Origin: an uncultured Lachnospiraceae bacterium
GTDB taxonomy: Bacteria; Bacillota; Clostridia; Lachnospirales; Lachnospiraceae
Length of the DNA stretch: 64,000 nt
Direction of reading: 5' to 3'
Assembly: GCA_944383265.1 (NCBI GenBank)
Contig: CALWOX010000003.1
Span: 62,001-126,000 of the forward strand
Notes under the pieces: model-generated
What the model was told of the DNA's origin: nothing
Databases searched by the model: none
Seen by the model: the letters and a program-made list of their open reading frames with translations, nothing else
Shown: positions 1 to 8,232 of the stretch, piece by piece
How the letters are laid out: every line of letters begins with the position of its first letter
Numbering within the stretch: the stretch's first letter is position 1
Program-made: the position numbers and the translations under genes

Positions 1-986
1 ACCTCACCTGCTCCGTTAAGGATAGTATCGATAAGGAGCTGACGATCTATAGCAAGGTTTATAGCCTCTCTTACTCTCTCATCGTCAAAGGGCTTATGAT
101 TCATATTCATTGAAATATAGTAGCAGTTCATTGAAGGAGCCTCGAAGAGCTGAAGATCGGGATTCTCCTTGATCTTGTCGATATCGTTGCTGACGATTCC
201 GTAAACAAGATCCACCTCGCCTGTCTCAAGAGCGATAGTTCTCTGAGCAGCCTCAGGTATAACCTTCATTATAAGGTTCTTTGTAGCGGGTGTTCCGCCG
301 AAGTACTCGTCAAAGGCCTCAAGTGTTACAGAGTCTCCCTGCTTCCACTCTACGAACTTGTAAGGGCCGCATCCGATGGGATGAAGCTTGAAGCCCTCCT
401 CGTCAGCCTCTACAACAGCCTTGGGAACGATTGCCGCAAAAGGAACCGCAAGGTTTCTGAGTGTAGGTGCGTAAGGGAACTTGGTTGTTACAGTTACTGT
501 GTAGTCGTCGTTTACCTCAACAGTGTCGATGAAGTCTACGAGGTAAGATACAGATGCTGAGTTTATAGCTCTCTCAAGAGAGAACTTTACATCCTCTGCT
601 GTAAGATCTGAACCATCATGGAACTTGATTCCCTGACGGATCTTGAACACATAGGTAAGATCGTCTGTCTGCTCCCATGATTCTGCGATCTGGGGCTCAA
701 GCTCATTTGTCTCGGGATTTACTACAGTAAGGGTATCAAAGATCTGGTCTGTTACCTCAACTGAAGGTGTCTCCTTTCCCTGATGAGGGTCCATTGAGGT
801 CACGTCAGCTCCCTGAGCCCAGATAAGGGTATCCTTGTATCCGCCCTCTCCTGAAGACTCGTTTGCCGCTGCCTCTCCGTTTCCTGAAGATGACGAAGCA
901 TCTCCGCCGCCTCCGCAACCTACAAGGCTGAATGCCATTGTAGCAGCGAGGCCAAGTGCAATGATTTTCTTAAGATTTCTTTTCAT
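1..986 (-). CDS. Peptide ABC transporter substrate-binding lipoprotein (family 5), 3' end cut by window edge
   Basis: Extracellular lipoprotein that would capture oligopeptides and pass them to the DppB/DppC channel encoded upstream. The start ATG (986-984) follows a clear AGGAGG site. The translation begins with a basic stretch and hydrophobic signal ending in a lipobox LVGC with the lipidated Cys at residue 24, then a Gly/Ser-rich linker. The motifs TSMDPHQG, the LTAEDVKFSLERA-type segment and GCGPYKF are typical of the SBP_bac_5 family. About 328 codons are visible of a usual 500-600, so the C-terminal part lies outside the window. It is the last visible gene of the dpp run, 134 bp after dppF. 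Substrate (dipeptide, oligopeptide or another small ligand) cannot be told from sequence. Confidence 0.93.
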   Translation of the reverse strand, partial: MKRNLKKIIALGLAATMAFSLVGCGGGGDASSSSGNGEAAANESSGEGGYKDTLIWAQGADVTSMDPHQGKETPSVEVTDQIFDTLTVVNPETNELEPQIAESWEQTDDLTYVFKIRQGIKFHDGSDLTAEDVKFSLERAINSASVSYLVDFIDTVEVNDDYTVTVTTKFPYAPTLRNLAVPFAAIVPKAVVEADEEGFKLHPIGCGPYKFVEWKQGDSVTLEAFDEYFGGTPATKNLIMKVIPEAAQRTIALETGEVDLVYGIVSNDIDKIKENPDLQLFEAPSMNCYYISMNMNHKPFDDERVREAINLAIDRQLLIDTILNGAGE

Positions 987-1120
987 ACTGCCTCCTATTT
1001 CTAAAATTTCCTTCCGTATATATAAATGTGCATTCACATTTGACGGCAAAGTTTATTCGGAACCGGTTCGAAACCTGTTTGCGCCGTGTTATTTTTAAAT
1101 AACATAGCATGCGCTTTAAT

Positions 1121-2116
1121 CTATGCGTTAGGATTTTCCTTAAGCTCCGGATCTCCTATCCTCTCGCATGATACAAAGTGACCGGGTTCAACCTCCTTGA
1201 GTCCTATATTCGGATTCTTACAGCAATCCTTTGCGTAAGGGCATCTCTTGTAGAATCGGCATCCGGGCTCGGGATTGATAGGTGAGGTAATCTCACCCTT
1301 CATCAGTATCCTGTTCATAGGGTAATCAGGATCCGGGATAGGTATCGCCGAAAGCAGAGCCTGAGTATAGGGATGCACAGGATTCTTAAAGAGCAGCTCC
1401 GTGGGAGCCATCTCAACCATCTGTCCCAGGTACATAACCACAATGTTGTCCGAGAAATGCTTTACTACAGAGAGGTTATGGGTAATAAACATATATGTAA
1501 GTCCCAGTTCATCCTGCAGGTCCTGCATAAGGTTCAATATCTGCGCCTGGATTGACACGTCAAGGGCTGATACAGGCTCATCACATACTATGAATTTAGG
1601 TTTTAAGGACAGCGCTCTCGCTATTCCTATACGCTGTCTTCTTCCTCCGTCAAGCTCATGAGGGTAAGAGTTTTTAAGTCTGTCCGCAAGTCCTACCATC
1701 TCCATTAGTCTTGAGACCTGCTTTTGAAGCTCAACTCTGTCCTTCTTTGTGTACATCTTCTGAATGAGCATGGGAGCTGCTATAGCCTCGCTCACGGTAA
1801 GACGGGGGTTAAGAGATGCGAAAGGATCCTGAAAGACTATCTGCATATCTCTTCTGAGCTGCTTCATCTTGCTCTTGTCATACTCAAGGATATTGTGACC
1901 TTCAAAGAAGACCTTTCCTTCGGTAGGTTCGTGGAGCCTTAAGATAGCTCTTCCCATGGTTGACTTTCCGCAGCCCGACTCACCTACGACTCCAAGAGTC
2001 TCGCCCTCGTTTATAGAGAAGTTGACATTATCTACAGCGTGGAGCAGACCGCCCGGAGTGTTAAAATATTTTTTGAGTCCTTCGACTCTCAAAAGCTCTT
2101 TCTTGTTTTCGTTCAT
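1121..2116 (-). CDS. dppF: Oligopeptide ABC transporter ATP-binding protein (OppF/DppF type)
   Basis: Cytoplasmic ATPase of the peptide importer, 331 residues, the usual family length. Walker A GESGCGKST, Q-loop VFQDPFASLNPR, Walker B IVCDEPVSALD and H-loop FITHNL are all present. The signature is LDGGRRQR rather than the common LSGGQRQR. The C-terminal oligopeptide/dipeptide extension contains CRFYKRCPYA with further Cys, the probable iron-sulfur binding segment seen in many DppD/F proteins. It begins 12 bp after dppD, so the two are co-transcribed and probably act as a heterodimer. Confidence 0.95.
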   Translation of the reverse strand: MNENKKELLRVEGLKKYFNTPGGLLHAVDNVNFSINEGETLGVVGESGCGKSTMGRAILRLHEPTEGKVFFEGHNILEYDKSKMKQLRRDMQIVFQDPFASLNPRLTVSEAIAAPMLIQKMYTKKDRVELQKQVSRLMEMVGLADRLKNSYPHELDGGRRQRIGIARALSLKPKFIVCDEPVSALDVSIQAQILNLMQDLQDELGLTYMFITHNLSVVKHFSDNIVVMYLGQMVEMAPTELLFKNPVHPYTQALLSAIPIPDPDYPMNRILMKGEITSPINPEPGCRFYKRCPYAKDCCKNPNIGLKEVEPGHFVSCERIGDPELKENPNA

Positions 2117-2128
2117 ATCGGCACTCCT

Positions 2129-3106
2129 TTACTTCTCTTCGTTTGCCAGTATGCAGCGCACCATGTGCTCTCCGCCTACATTCACCATATCGGGAACCTT
2201 CTCGCGGCATTTATCAGTGGCATACTTGCATCTTTCGCTGAATTTACAGCCCTTGGGGAGGTTTGTGGGGTCAGGCATAAGTCCCTCAATTGTCTGTAGC
2301 CTTCTTACATTCTCCACAAGGTTCGGAATAGACGCCATAAGTCCCTTGGTATAAGGATGTCTCATATCCTTATAAACCTCTCTTAAAGTACCGTACTCTA
2401 CTATCTCTCCGGCATAAACTATACCCACATAGTCGCAGGTCTGTGCCACAACGCCCAGGTCGTGGGTTATGAGAAGCATCGATGTGTTATCTCTTGTCTT
2501 AAGTTTTTGAATAAGGTCGAGAACCTGAGCCTGGATAGTAACATCAAGAGCCGTGGTGGGCTCGTCCGCTATAAGGAGCTTGGGCTGGCAGGCAAGAGCT
2601 ATAGCTATGATTACCCTCTGCTTCATGCCTCCTGAGAACTGGTGAGGATACTCATGTCCTCTCTCCGCAGGTATACCTACGAGCTCGAGCATATCATCCG
2701 CTCTCTTCTCGGCCTCCTTCTTTGAAATGTTGTTGTGCTGGAGTATTACCTCCATGATCTGATCCCTGACTGTCATAACAGGATTTAAAGATGTCATGGG
2801 ATCCTGAAAGATCATAGAAATGTGCTTTCCTCTGATCTTTCTCATTTCCTCCTCGGAGAGCTTAAGAAGGTCCTTCCCGTCATAGAGAACCTCTCCGCTT
2901 ACTATCTTTCCGGGAGGGCTGGGTATAAGCCTCAATACTCCCTTTGCGAGAGTTGTCTTTCCGGCTCCTGTCTCTCCTACAAGTCCCAGCGTCTTTCCTG
3001 TATGTATCTCTATACTGACTCCGTTTAAAGCTTCCACCACTCCGTCGTCAGTCTCGTAACGGATCACCAGATCCTTTACCTGCAATAATGTATTGTTGTC
3101 CGCCAT
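2129..3106 (-). CDS. dppD: Oligopeptide ABC transporter ATP-binding protein (OppD/DppD type)
   Basis: Second ATPase subunit of the peptide importer. It shows Walker [11 protein letters not shown]-loop [12 protein letters not shown], signature FSGGMKQR, Walker [13 protein letters not shown], and a C-terminal Cys-rich segment [10 protein letters not shown] followed by two more Cys. A longer reading from 3124 exists, but AAAGGAAGG inside that extension is an ideal ribosome site for the ATG at 3106, giving 325 residues starting MADNN. It lies between dppC (33 bp upstream of this start) and dppF (12 bp downstream). Confidence 0.94.
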   Translation of the reverse strand: MADNNTLLQVKDLVIRYETDDGVVEALNGVSIEIHTGKTLGLVGETGAGKTTLAKGVLRLIPSPPGKIVSGEVLYDGKDLLKLSEEEMRKIRGKHISMIFQDPMTSLNPVMTVRDQIMEVILQHNNISKKEAEKRADDMLELVGIPAERGHEYPHQFSGGMKQRVIIAIALACQPKLLIADEPTTALDVTIQAQVLDLIQKLKTRDNTSMLLITHDLGVVAQTCDYVGIVYAGEIVEYGTLREVYKDMRHPYTKGLMASIPNLVENVRRLQTIEGLMPDPTNLPKGCKFSERCKYATDKCREKVPDMVNVGGEHMVRCILANEEK

Positions 3107-3139
3107 TTTTAACCTTCCTTTCATAATAGCTTTGAAAGA

Positions 3140-4048
3140 CTAATTCTTAAGTCTCGGGTCAAGGGCGTCTCTCAATCCGTCACCCACAACATTTAAGGCA
3201 AGGATAGTGAGCATGATTCCAAGTCCCGGGATAACCGTGATATGCCATGAATCACGGATATAGGTCCTTGCGCTGGAGAGCATTGAGCCCCACTCCGGTG
3301 TGGGAGGCTGAACACCCATTCCTATGAAGGAAAGTCCTGCTATTGAAAGTATGGCACCTGCTACTCCAAGAGTAGTCTGAACTATTATTGGAGCCATGGC
3401 ATTAGGTATGATGTACTTAAATATGATAGTTGCATCATTTGCACCTACAGCCCTTGCTGCCTCGACATACTCCTGATCCTTAACGGTCATAATGGATGCT
3501 CTTACGGTTCTTGCAAAAGTAGGGATATATGATATTCCTATAGCCAAAAGCACATTTACAAGGCTTGTTCCGAAGGCCGCAACGATAGCTATCGCAAGGA
3601 GCATTGAAGGTATTGCAAGAAGTATATCCATAGCTCTCATGATAATGTTGTCGGTCTTATTTCCGTAATATCCCGCAACAGCTCCGAGAAGTCCTCCCAG
3701 CACACCTGAAATAAGGATGGCGATAACACCCATAAAGAGGGATGAACGCACAGCCCAAAGCATTCTCAAAAGCATGTCTCTTCCGAACTCGTCAAGTCCG
3801 AGAGGATGAGCCGCACTGGGGGGCTCAAGCCTTCCCCTGAGGTTCTGCTTTATTACATAGTTTTCGTATATATAATTGTTTGTTACAATGTCAACCACTA
3901 TAGTTCCTATAGCGATCACAACCAGAACAGCAAGGAAAACCAAGCCGACCATGGCTAATTTATTCTTCTTAAATCTCCTCCAGGCATCCTGCCAAAGCGA
4001 ACGCTGCTTTACGCCTGAGGAGAGCTCTTTGGTATTATCTTTCTTCAC
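3140..4048 (-). CDS. dppC: Oligopeptide ABC transporter permease (DppC type)
   Basis: Integral membrane permease, 302 residues, with the OppC/DppC N-terminal helix (WRRFKKNKLAMVGLVFL), the AHPLGLDEFGRDMLLRML segment and the EAA-type loop EYVEAARAVGANDATII that docks with the ATPases. Six membrane helices are expected. The start codon is GTG (4048-4046), 10 nt after AAGGAG; an ATG lying between them is out of frame and soon meets a stop. It begins 14 bp after the end of dppB. Confidence 0.95.
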   Translation of the reverse strand: MKKDNTKELSSGVKQRSLWQDAWRRFKKNKLAMVGLVFLAVLVVIAIGTIVVDIVTNNYIYENYVIKQNLRGRLEPPSAAHPLGLDEFGRDMLLRMLWAVRSSLFMGVIAILISGVLGGLLGAVAGYYGNKTDNIIMRAMDILLAIPSMLLAIAIVAAFGTSLVNVLLAIGISYIPTFARTVRASIMTVKDQEYVEAARAVGANDATIIFKYIIPNAMAPIIVQTTLGVAGAILSIAGLSFIGMGVQPPTPEWGSMLSSARTYIRDSWHITVIPGLGIMLTILALNVVGDGLRDALDPRLKN

Positions 4049-4062
4049 CTGTCTGCATCTCC

Positions 4063-5010
4063 TTACTTTTTCTTATACTGAGATTTAATTCTCGGATCGA
4101 TGTAAGCGTATACTATATCCACCACGAGATTGACTATTGAAAACATTACCGCCATAAATATAACGGAACCCAATACCATGGGGATGTCCTTGGACTTTAT
4201 GGAATCTACCATAAGTCTTCCGAGTCCGGGCCATGAGAATACAGTCTCTGTAAGCATTGCGCCTCCGAGGAGCTGTCCGAACTGAAGTCCTACAGCTGTG
4301 ACTATGGGAATCATAGCGTTTCTCAGCATGTGTCTGAAGGTTACAGTCCTTTCGGATACACCCTTTGCTCTTGCTGTGCTGATGTAATCCTGACGTATGA
4401 CCTCAAGCATGGAGGATCTTGTCATTCGGGTAATGGTTGCTGCGGACATGGTTCCGAGAGTTATTGAAGGGAGTATCAGGCTCTTTACAAGGTCCATTCC
4501 TCCGCTTCCCATTCCCTGTGAGGGGAGCCATCCGAGATTAAGTGAAAAGACGATAACAAGGAGAAGTCCGAGCCAGAATACCGGCATGGAAACTCCGATA
4601 AGTGCAAGCACCATTGAGCAGTTGTCCATTATGGAATACTGCTTCTTTGCGGAGATGATTCCTGTGGGGATACCTATTATAAGAGCCACACAGATTCCGC
4701 ATATAGCAAGTATAGCGGTGTTGGGGAAACGCTCTGTAACCTGAGACCAAACACTTATACTGTTCTTATAAGATGTTCCCAGATCTCCGTGGAGCATTCC
4801 CACTATATAGTTGAAATAGCGCACCAAAAGAGGATCGTTTAAGCCAAGCTCTTCCCTCTTCATGGCCAGGGCTTCCGCTGAAGCCTGATCACCCAGAATC
4901 ATGGCTGCCGGGTCTCCGGGAGACACATTCAGGATGAAAAAGACTATGAAGGTGACTCCCAAAAGTACGGGGATCATCATCAGCAGTCTTTTAATGATAT
5001 ACTTATACAT
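4063..5010 (-). CDS. dppB: Oligopeptide ABC transporter permease (DppB type)
   Basis: First gene of the importer operon; 315 residues, normal DppB/OppB length. The N-terminus MYKYIIKRLLMMIPVLLGVT, the NVSPGDPA segment after helix 1 and the EAA loop DYISTARAKGVSERTV are family hallmarks, and the C-terminal DIVYAYIDPRIK ending is typical. A GGAGGG ribosome site sits just before the ATG. It is preceded by a leader of roughly 310 nt with a promoter and terminator-like hairpin, so its expression is probably attenuated. Confidence 0.95.
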   Translation of the reverse strand: MYKYIIKRLLMMIPVLLGVTFIVFFILNVSPGDPAAMILGDQASAEALAMKREELGLNDPLLVRYFNYIVGMLHGDLGTSYKNSISVWSQVTERFPNTAILAICGICVALIIGIPTGIISAKKQYSIMDNCSMVLALIGVSMPVFWLGLLLVIVFSLNLGWLPSQGMGSGGMDLVKSLILPSITLGTMSAATITRMTRSSMLEVIRQDYISTARAKGVSERTVTFRHMLRNAMIPIVTAVGLQFGQLLGGAMLTETVFSWPGLGRLMVDSIKSKDIPMVLGSVIFMAVMFSIVNLVVDIVYAYIDPRIKSQYKKK

Positions 5011-5084
5011 TCTCTTCCCTCCTACATAAAATATTTATATATCGGCCTTTAAGTATTTGCCGAATATAAAACATTCTCTTTGTC

Positions 5085-5117
5085 CGGATATCTCTGTGGT
5101 GGTACCGCAGATATCCG
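5085..5117 (-). promoter_or_regulatory. Second hairpin in the dppB leader
   Basis: Arms GGATATCT and AGATATCC (5086-5093 and 5109-5116) are perfect complements, extended inward by a further G/C-rich pairing after a short bulge. No T-run follows on either strand, so it is not a terminator. It lies between the leader terminator and the dppB start. Its role (mRNA stability or alternative pairing) is unknown. Confidence 0.6.
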
Positions 5118-5130
5118 AATATTTCCGAAA

Positions 5131-5183
5131 ACAAAAAAGAACGCATAAACCCGCCGAAGCCATGCTTCGGCAATTATGCATTC
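5131..5183 (-). terminator. Intrinsic terminator inside the dppB leader (attenuator candidate)
   Basis: On the minus strand an outer stem GAATGCATAA/TTATGCGTTC (one wobble) encloses an inner stem GCCGAAG/CTTCGGC, followed at once by a T-rich run ending at 5131. No minus-strand gene lies upstream, since the neighbour at 5456 is divergent. The terminator therefore sits between the dpp promoter and dppB and should act as an attenuator. Confidence 0.8.
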
Positions 5184-5222
5184 CTTAAATCTCTATATGA
5201 TGTTTTGATTTGTGAAATTAAT

Positions 5223-5311
5223 ATGCGAAAAAGAAGGTAATGATTTACCTCTCTGTCTGACTGTAAAAACAAAATTCATATTCATAGCAGACACAAGCCC
5301 TTTCTTCGCAT
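5223..5311 (-). promoter_or_regulatory. Three-way-junction leader RNA upstream of dppB, class not recognised
   Basis: About 12 nt after the predicted transcription start, ATGCGAA (5311-5305) pairs with TTCGCAT (5229-5223). Inside are two further stems, TGTCTG/CAGACA and AGGTAA/TTACCT, giving a compact three-way junction followed by the terminator at 5131-5183. The order promoter, folded domain, terminator, gene is that of a riboswitch or attenuator. It does not match the conserved cores of the purine, TPP, SAM, lysine, glycine or T-box classes as far as can be judged by eye. Confidence 0.5.
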
Positions 5312-5329
5312 GTTTTTATCATTTTTCGT

Positions 5330-5358
5330 ATAGTAACATTTTTGAAGTTAATTGTCAA
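5330..5358 (-). promoter_or_regulatory. Sigma-A promoter of the dpp operon
   Basis: Minus-strand TTGACA (5358-5353), a 17-bp spacer and TACTAT (5335-5330). The -35 is a perfect consensus. The transcript would start near 5323, giving an untranslated leader of about 310 nt before dppB. Confidence 0.75.
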
Positions 5359-5455
5359 TTTTTAATATTTTTTTATTGATTTTTTTGCTGTAAATTGATA
5401 GTTTTATATACTGTAAAATAAATTTTTAAACTTTTCACTAAAAGGAGGCCTTTTT

Positions 5456-6532
5456 ATGAGACAAATCGGCGGATACTTTCCTATAGCTCCCCTCACTGAT
5501 TCGGAGAGCGGATATTTGGAGGCACTGTGCCCTGAGGAGGGAGAGCTCAGGTATCTTATGTCCGGGCGCTGCGCAAATTATCTTGCTTTAAAGGATAATG
5601 CCTTAAGCGACACAAAGAAAGTGGCATATGTGCCCCTCTATACCTGTGAGACTGTAATAGCTCCGTTTGTAAAGGCGGGCTACAGTCTTATTTTTTATGA
5701 TTTTAAAAAGGATATGACTCCTGTCTTTGACCACTCTGTCCTTGACAAGATAAGCATAATATCCATATGCGGCTACTACGGCTTTTCCCGCTATGACAGA
5801 GACTTTGTTGACGAATGTGTAAGCAGAGGCATAAAGGTCATAGAGGACACGACCCATTCCATTTTTTCAAAGGACGGCATATATCCAAAGTGCGACTATG
5901 TGGTCGGAAGCCTCAGGAAATGGCTGGGAGTCGCCGCAGGAGGATTTGCAATAAAGACAAAGGGAAAGTTCAACCTTTCGTCCGCTCCTATTCACAGCGA
6001 GCATATAAAAATGAGAAGCGATGGACTTAAAGAGCTTACCCTCCTTGCAAAGGAAGCCCCCTCTCCCGAAGTTGATGAAGAAAAGAAGAAAGCCTCCGAT
6101 CTTTTATGGGATTCCGAGATGCTTTTAAGAAGGATCTTTGACTGTCAGGAGAGCGATGAGGAATCCGTAAATATCATAAAGCATTTTGACTACGAGAATC
6201 TCCGGAAAAGGCGCAGAGAAAATTACAGCTGTCTTCTTGAAAACTGCCCGAGAAGCGATAAATTCAGCATAGTTTTTGACAGCCTTGACTCTGAGACGGT
6301 TCCAAGCCACTTCACTCTTTATGTGGAGGACAGGGCTTCATTTAAGGAATTCATGGAGGAAAGAGGCGTACATGCCACCACCTATTGGCCCGTAGGACCC
6401 GAGGTGAATTTGACAGGACATGACGATGCGGCATTCATATATAACCATGTGATATCGCTGCCCTGTGACCAGAGATATAACAGGGAAGACATGCTGTACA
6501 TATGTGAGGTTTTATCTCAGTACATACGTTGA
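5456..6532 (+). CDS. DegT/DnrJ-like PLP-dependent aminotransferase fold protein
   Basis: A 358-residue protein preceded by AAAAGGAGG. Two sites match fold-type I PLP enzymes of the DegT/DnrJ/EryC1 group: IEDTTHS with Asp131, the usual partner of the pyridine nitrogen, and VGSLRKWLGVAAGG, where Lys155 is in the position of the Schiff-base lysine. SGRCANYLAL near residue 36 fits the N-terminal cofactor-phosphate loop. The rest is divergent, and no sugar biosynthesis genes are nearby, so the substrate is unknown. ridA follows 64 bp downstream on the same strand; RidA proteins remove reactive enamine/imine products of PLP enzymes, which makes the pairing sensible but unproven. Confidence 0.65.
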   Translation: MRQIGGYFPIAPLTDSESGYLEALCPEEGELRYLMSGRCANYLALKDNALSDTKKVAYVPLYTCETVIAPFVKAGYSLIFYDFKKDMTPVFDHSVLDKISIISICGYYGFSRYDRDFVDECVSRGIKVIEDTTHSIFSKDGIYPKCDYVVGSLRKWLGVAAGGFAIKTKGKFNLSSAPIHSEHIKMRSDGLKELTLLAKEAPSPEVDEEKKKASDLLWDSEMLLRRIFDCQESDEESVNIIKHFDYENLRKRRRENYSCLLENCPRSDKFSIVFDSLDSETVPSHFTLYVEDRASFKEFMEERGVHATTYWPVGPEVNLTGHDDAAFIYNHVISLPCDQRYNREDMLYICEVLSQYIR

Positions 6533-6596
6533 CTGTTAATCTTATAAATGTTATTATTCAGACATAAATATTTATCAAAAGGAGAGGTATAAAGAT

Positions 6597-6980
6597 ATGA
6601 GCATCAAAGCAATCGCAACAGAAAAAGCACCCGCAGCTATCGGACCTTATTCACAGGCTGTTAAGGCAGGAGATTTCATTTATGTATCCGGTCAGCTTCC
6701 CATCGATCCCGCTACAGGAGCCTTCGCTTCCGACGAAATCAAGGGCCAGACAAAGCAGTCTCTCACAAATATCAAGGCTATACTTGAGGCTGAAGGACTT
6801 GATATGTCCGCAGTCGTTAAGACAACTGTATTCATGAAGGATCTCGCAGGCTTTGGAGATATGAACGGTGTTTACGCAGAGTTCTTCAACGAGCCCTACC
6901 CTGCAAGAGCGGCTTTCCAGGTAGCTGCACTTCCCAAGGATGCTCTCGTTGAGATCGAGGTAGTTGCCTGCGCAAAGTAA
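6597..6980 (+). CDS. ridA: RidA family reactive intermediate/imine deaminase
   Basis: 127 residues, the full length for YjgF/YER057c/UK114 proteins. These trimeric cytoplasmic enzymes hydrolyse enamine/imine intermediates released by PLP enzymes such as threonine dehydratase. The opening GPYSQAV, the IYVSGQLPIDP strand, and the catalytic Arg104 (YPARAAF) and Glu119 (LVEIEVVA) are all present, so it belongs to the active RidA subgroup. The ribosome site AAGGAGAGG precedes the ATG. It follows the DegT-like gene on the same strand. Confidence 0.93.
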   Translation: MSIKAIATEKAPAAIGPYSQAVKAGDFIYVSGQLPIDPATGAFASDEIKGQTKQSLTNIKAILEAEGLDMSAVVKTTVFMKDLAGFGDMNGVYAEFFNEPYPARAAFQVAALPKDALVEIEVVACAK

Positions 6981-7070
6981 TGATTTGTAATCATTATCTT
7001 TTCAGTTCAAAATATACTGAATAAAAAATTAAGGGACAGATGCGATATATTTCACGCCTGTCCCTGCTTT
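6978..7070. terminator. Terminator region between convergent ridA and ddh
   Basis: A short hairpin TAATGAT/ATCATTA (6978-6996) is followed by TCTTTTC. A stronger hairpin, GGGACAG/CTGTCCC (7033-7039 and 7058-7064), is flanked by T-rich sequence on both strands. The second would serve as a bidirectional terminator for ridA (plus) and ddh (minus). Confidence 0.7.
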
Positions 7071-7076
7071 TATATA

Positions 7077-8060
7077 TTACAGCATGGTGTGTCTCAATTC
7101 TTCTCCCGAAAGAGGGCTCAAGTATGCGGGTGCAATATCAAATACTGTCATAGCCCCACTCTTTCCTTCCTTATTAAGTCTTGCCACAGCTCTTGCAAAG
7201 GCCAAAAGCACAGACGAGGTAAAGTAAGGATTAGAGTCAAGCTTAAGGCTGTACTCTATAACATCCTTGTACTCGTTTGAAGGGCCGGTCTCTCCGCTCC
7301 TTATAACAGTTCCGCCGTGAGGCATTCCGCTGTGATCTCTCTTCAGCTCCTCCATAGTCACGAAATGAACCGTAGTGTCATAGTCGCTGAAGTAGTTGGG
7401 CATTGTAACTATCTTTTCCTCTATTGCCTTTTTGTCAGCCCCCTCCTCAACTACTACAAAGCACTCTCTCGTATGCTTCTGTCTTGTAGTGAGCTCGGGC
7501 TTTTCACCGCTCTTTGCAGCCTCAAGGGCAGCCTCCACGGGAATAGTATACTGTCTTGCATCGACTACTCCTTCGATACGTCTTATGGCATCACTGTGGC
7601 CCTGGCTGATGCCCTTTCCCCAGAAGGTATAATCCTTTCCCTCAGGAAGCACACAGCTTCCGTAAAGTCTCATAAGAGAAAACATTCCGGGATCCCATCC
7701 ACAGGAGATAAGAGCCGCCTTTCCCGACGCCTTCGCAGCCTCGTCAACATTTTTGAAATGCTCTCCTATCCTTGCATGGGTGTCAAAACTGTCAACCACA
7801 TTAAAAAGTTTTGCAAATTCAGGGGTCTGCTCGGGGAGATCGGTTGCGCTTCCTCCACAGAGTATCATTACATCTATATTGCCCTTATGCTCAGCCGCCT
7901 CGCTGATATTATATACCTTAGTTCCCTCTGAAGCCTTCACTGTGCTCTTGTCTCTCCTTGTAAATACGCCGTAAAGCTCCATATCAGGATTCTTTTTTAT
8001 CTCAGATTCAATTCCCTTTCCGAGGTTTCCATATCCAAGTATACCGATTTTAACAGTCAT
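7077..8060 (-). CDS. ddh: meso-Diaminopimelate D-dehydrogenase
   Basis: NADPH-dependent enzyme (EC 1.4.1.16) catalysing the one-step conversion of tetrahydrodipicolinate to meso-DAP for lysine and peptidoglycan synthesis. At 327 residues it has the family length. The N-terminal Rossmann motif ILGYGNLGKGIE, the GGSATDLP segment, SFDTHARI, ISCGWDPGMFSLMR and QGHSDAIRRIEGV match Ddh closely. A GGAGG site lies before the ATG. It stands alone between ridA and rsuA. The direct dehydrogenase route is common in Clostridia. Confidence 0.95.
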   Translation of the reverse strand: MTVKIGILGYGNLGKGIESEIKKNPDMELYGVFTRRDKSTVKASEGTKVYNISEAAEHKGNIDVMILCGGSATDLPEQTPEFAKLFNVVDSFDTHARIGEHFKNVDEAAKASGKAALISCGWDPGMFSLMRLYGSCVLPEGKDYTFWGKGISQGHSDAIRRIEGVVDARQYTIPVEAALEAAKSGEKPELTTRQKHTRECFVVVEEGADKKAIEEKIVTMPNYFSDYDTTVHFVTMEELKRDHSGMPHGGTVIRSGETGPSNEYKDVIEYSLKLDSNPYFTSSVLLAFARAVARLNKEGKSGAMTVFDIAPAYLSPLSGEELRHTML

Positions 8061-8232
8061 AGTATCCTCCTTTTAAGGTTTTATTTTTTCTCCTTAAATA
8101 ATAGTTATCACTTTTTTTTTAGTCAAGGACATTTATAATCTTTTAACTTATTTTTACTTGTGGTAAGCTTTATATAACGCAGGCTTATAAAAGCCGTGAG
8201 CATCAGGACTTTCGAAGGGAGCTTAATACTTT

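Noticed and set aside
5096-5108. GTGGTGGTACCGC on the plus strand resembles a T-box core
   Set aside because: On the plus strand there is no Stem I or specifier loop upstream (dppB occupies that side) and no terminator before the next gene. The bases are fully explained as one arm and loop of a perfect minus-strand leader hairpin.
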